A DNA stretch of 17,975 nucleotides from an uncultured Fretibacterium sp. (GTDB taxonomy: Bacteria; Synergistota; Synergistia; Synergistales; Aminobacteriaceae): the NCBI GenBank assembly GCA_937899395.1, contig CALBPU010000098.1:1-17975 (forward strand), read 5' to 3'. Under the pieces are notes generated by a model. That model had not been told where the DNA came from. It worked only from the letters and a program-made list of their open reading frames with translations, and searched no databases. A program made the translations under genes and the position numbers. Of the stretch, positions 15,751 through 17,975 are shown piece after piece (positions within the stretch are counted from its first letter, which is position 1; each line of letters opens with the position of its first letter).

Positions 15751-15830
15751 ACCCCTCTCCCCATTTCAGGCGGCGCAAGTCTAGTCTCCCCTGAGAAGGG
15801 GAAATGCTAAATGAAATGAAGCAGAGGGGT
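15751..15830. repeat. GC-rich palindromic intergenic repeat element
   Basis: An 80-base palindrome-like unit, about 54% GC by hand count against much lower flanks. The outer arms ACCCCTCT (15751-15758) and AGAGGGGT (15823-15830) are exact complements. Just inside, CATTTCA (15762-15768) pairs with TGAAATG (15812-15818). In the centre TCCCCT/AGGGGA (15787-15792/15797-15802) closes a GAGA tetraloop. The nested pairing fits an interspersed intergenic repeat (REP/MITE-like) folded as RNA or DNA. Similar CCCCTCT...AGAGGGG units are, from memory, common in gut bacterial genomes, but only one copy is in this window. It carries no coding frame that I believe. Confidence 0.65.
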
Positions 15831-15843
15831 TTGTTACTTTTAA

Positions 15844-17652
15844 TTATTTCCTGAACAGATTTAACCTTAAAGCATTTGTTACGACACAAAAACTTGAAAG
15901 GCTCATTGCTGCGGCTCCGAACATCGGATCAAGTTTCAATCCGTATAACCCTGCTGCTAACGGAATACCGATGACATTATAAATAAATGCCCAGAATAAA
16001 TTCTGATGAATATTTTTGAGAGTTGCACGGCTCAATCTCACCGCTGTCGGAACGTCCGTTAAATCACTCTTCATTAATACAACATCTGCTGCATCAATCG
16101 CTATGTCTGTGCCTGCTCCTATAGCTATTCCAATATCGGCTCGTGTTAATGCTGGAGCATCGTTAATTCCGTCTCCTACCATTGCAACTTTTCCTTCGGT
16201 TTGAAGTTCACGGATAACATTTTCTTTTCCGTCAGGCAACACCCCTGCTATAACTTCGTCAACTCCTGCTAAATTTCCGATTGATTTCGCTGTACGTTCG
16301 TTATCGCCAGTCAACATTACAACTTTTATTCCCATTTCCTGAAGCTCTTTAATTGCTCTTGAACTTTCGTCTTTAATTACATCTGCTACGGCAATTATTC
16401 CCAAAACTTTTTTGCCTTCAACAAATAATAAAGGTGTCTTTCCGTTTGAGGCTAAATTTTCAGCGTCGTTGATAATTTTTTCATTCACTGAAAATTTTTC
16501 GCTGATGAATTTCACGCTGCCTCCGGTTAATTCAATCTCATCGTCCGATAACATCGCTTTTAATCCGTTACCCGGTAATGCCTTGAAATCTTTAACGTCA
16601 TGAAGCATGAAATTTTTATCCTTTGCAAATTTAACAATGGCTTTTGCTAACGGGTGTTCACTTTTTGCTTCGAGTGAATATGCACAGTCTATTAATTCAT
16701 CTTCCGTAAATTTTTCAGCAGGTATTATATCCGTAACTTCAGGTTCGCCTTTTGTTATTGTCCCTGTTTTATCAAGAGCAGCGATTTTAATTTTTCCTGT
16801 CTCCTCAAGAGATACTGCGGTCTTAAACAAAATTCCGTTCTTAGCTCCGACACCGTTACCGACCATAACTGCTACTGGAGTTGCAAGCCCTAAAGCACAA
16901 GGACAGCTTATAACCAAAACAGCAATTCCGTAAGAGAGAGCAACACCGAAACTTTTTCCTAAAATCAACCACGCTATAACAACTATAACAGCAATTAATA
17001 TTACTGAAGGTACAAATACTCCGCAAACTTTATCGGCGATTTTTGCGACAGGAGCCTTTGTAGCAGCAGCATCACTGACCATTTTGATAATTTGAGATAA
17101 CGTTGTGTCCTGACCTACCCGTGTTGCTTCACATTTAATATACCCGGATTGATTTACAGTTGCAGCAGAAATAATATCGCCCTCAGCTTTATCAACAGGA
17201 ATGCTTTCACCAGTCAAAGCCGATTCGTTTACAGCAGTTACGCCCTCAATAATCACTCCGTCAACGGGAATATTCTCACCTGGTTTAACAACGAAAATAT
17301 TTCCCTTTTGAACTTGCTCAATCGGTACTGTAATTTCATTGCCGTCTTTTATTATTGTGGCGGTTTTAGGAGCGAGTTTCATCAGGCTTTTAAGAGCGTC
17401 GGTCGTACGTCCTTTTGAACGTGCCTCTAACATTTTTCCGACTGTTATTAACGTCAAAATCATTCCGGCAGATTCAAAATAAAAATCCGTCATCGCAAAT
17501 TTTCCAGCATGTTCCTTCGTCATCATGAACAAAACATAAACGCTCCATGAAAACGAAGCAAATGATCCCATAGCTACAAGTGTGTCCATGTTAGGAGCTA
17601 AATGAATTAACGATGAAAAACCTGATACGAAAAATTTTTGGTTAATAATCAT
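15844..17652 (-). CDS. copA: Copper-type P1B ATPase (CopA), N-terminally truncated
   Basis: At least 602 residues of a heavy-metal P-type ATPase. It has TGES (147-150) in the actuator domain, the CPC metal site (250-252) in ISCPCALGLATP, the phosphorylated Asp in DKTGT (294-298), SEHP (332-334 region) in the nucleotide domain, GDGIND (493-498), and last membrane segments with YN (558-559) and MSLSSFCVV. CPC with these TM7/TM8 features points to copper(I) export. Family-like sequence continues upstream of the ATG (codons from about 17690: IGLAQLLLAAII), then meets a stop at 17707-17709. The cytosolic metal-binding domain(s) and first two membrane helices, about 150-250 residues in normal CopA, are absent. 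No ribosome site precedes the ATG. It is therefore a broken gene or a product of a bad join, and probably not functional as read. Confidence 0.85.
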   Translation of the reverse strand: MIINQKFFVSGFSSLIHLAPNMDTLVAMGSFASFSWSVYVLFMMTKEHAGKFAMTDFYFESAGMILTLITVGKMLEARSKGRTTDALKSLMKLAPKTATIIKDGNEITVPIEQVQKGNIFVVKPGENIPVDGVIIEGVTAVNESALTGESIPVDKAEGDIISAATVNQSGYIKCEATRVGQDTTLSQIIKMVSDAAATKAPVAKIADKVCGVFVPSVILIAVIVVIAWLILGKSFGVALSYGIAVLVISCPCALGLATPVAVMVGNGVGAKNGILFKTAVSLEETGKIKIAALDKTGTITKGEPEVTDIIPAEKFTEDELIDCAYSLEAKSEHPLAKAIVKFAKDKNFMLHDVKDFKALPGNGLKAMLSDDEIELTGGSVKFISEKFSVNEKIINDAENLASNGKTPLLFVEGKKVLGIIAVADVIKDESSRAIKELQEMGIKVVMLTGDNERTAKSIGNLAGVDEVIAGVLPDGKENVIRELQTEGKVAMVGDGINDAPALTRADIGIAIGAGTDIAIDAADVVLMKSDLTDVPTAVRLSRATLKNIHQNLFWAFIYNVIGIPLAAGLYGLKLDPMFGAAAMSLSSFCVVTNALRLNLFRK

Positions 17653-17975
17653 TATTATCGCGGCTAATAATAATTGAGCTAAACCTATTCGTAACCTTAG
17701 TCGGCTTTACAACACTACCAATGTCGTCGGTTACGCCATAAAATTCACTAAAAACTTCATCTACCTTGTCTATCGGCACATAGAATAAACCCTTCTTTCC
17801 CCAAGTGCTGCCCCATGAGTTTTGAACAACAAGACAATCCTTTGTCCAACCGATGACCAAAACTGCATGGTAGGTTTCAATTTCTGTATTCGTATACCGA
17901 TACACTCCATTCGCGTCAGCTTTTGCGCCCTTAAACCACTTCATCGCTGCGGGCGCGGGTCCGCCGGTGTAAATG
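17642..17975 (-). CDS. Papain-family (C1A) cysteine peptidase, C-terminal part
   Basis: The frame is open from the right edge (first full codon at 17974) to TAA at 17642, so the N-terminal half with the catalytic Cys is outside. Visible are YTGGPAPAAM, the catalytic-His segment TYHAVLVIGW, and the catalytic-Asn segment QNSWGSTWGKKGLFYVP, all typical of C1A peptidases. After GVTDDIGSVVKPTKVTN the frame runs over codons that, in another frame, encode the start of the truncated CopA. The last ~14 residues (RFSSIIISRDNNDY) are therefore unlikely to be native. GC over 17701-17975 is about 47% by hand count, against about 40% in the adjoining ATPase. In related bacteria such peptidases are usually secreted; here the signal peptide is not visible. 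True C-terminus unknown. Confidence 0.72.
   Translation of the reverse strand, partial: IYTGGPAPAAMKWFKGAKADANGVYRYTNTEIETYHAVLVIGWTKDCLVVQNSWGSTWGKKGLFYVPIDKVDEVFSEFYGVTDDIGSVVKPTKVTNRFSSIIISRDNNDY

Noticed and set aside
15787..15802. The central hairpin as an intrinsic terminator of sbcC
   Set aside because: No U-run follows the stem directly on either strand. It is better explained as the core of the 80-base repeat element.
15707..15889. Short minus-strand frame across the gap after sbcC
   Set aside because: It spans the palindromic element and the end of copA in the wrong frame, with no ribosome site or recognisable product.

Overview
The window looks like chromosome from a low-GC, Gram-negative (diderm) bacterium. 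It has lipid A assembly genes (two LpxB-like domains, MsbA, LpxK), strong Shine-Dalgarno sites, secreted leucine-rich-repeat and papain-like proteins, and a C_GCAxxG_C_C protein. I favour a gut-type Synergistota relative, with a diderm Firmicute as the alternative. This is inference from gene content; no rRNA marker is present.

Layout. 1-1323 (minus): a purine nucleoside phosphorylase followed two bases later by a secreted M23-type peptidase that runs off the left edge. 1416-1814 (plus): a small cysteine-rich C_GCAxxG_C_C protein, divergent from the phosphorylase. A hairpin separates it from the convergent metY gene (1855-3138, minus). 3276-6620 (minus): two secreted proteins in tandem, an orphan helical exported protein and then a 681-residue LRR protein with an EF-hand-like loop, ended by a clear minus-strand terminator. 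6706-15673 (plus): five tightly packed genes in apparent operon order: an LpxB-like glycosyltransferase, MsbA, a fusion of LpxK with a second LpxB-like domain, SbcD and SbcC. 15674-15843: a gap with an AT-rich inverted repeat and a GC-rich palindromic intergenic element. 15844-17975 (minus): a copper-type P-ATPase lacking its N-terminal part, abutting a papain-family peptidase that runs off the right edge.

How the genes work together. The first three genes of the plus-strand operon form a lipid A module: glycosyl transfer, 4'-phosphorylation and flipping across the inner membrane. The LpxK/LpxB-like fusion is the most distinctive element. SbcD and SbcC form the Mre11/Rad50-type nuclease and appear to share the transcript. 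The ATPase/peptidase boundary looks like an unnatural join, either a deletion or an assembly error, because both reading frames stop resembling their families at the same place.

There is no gene-free stretch longer than 300 bases. I saw no tRNA, rRNA, CRISPR array or transposase. Several starts were moved downstream of the longest open frame on ribosome-site evidence (6620, 6706, 9559).
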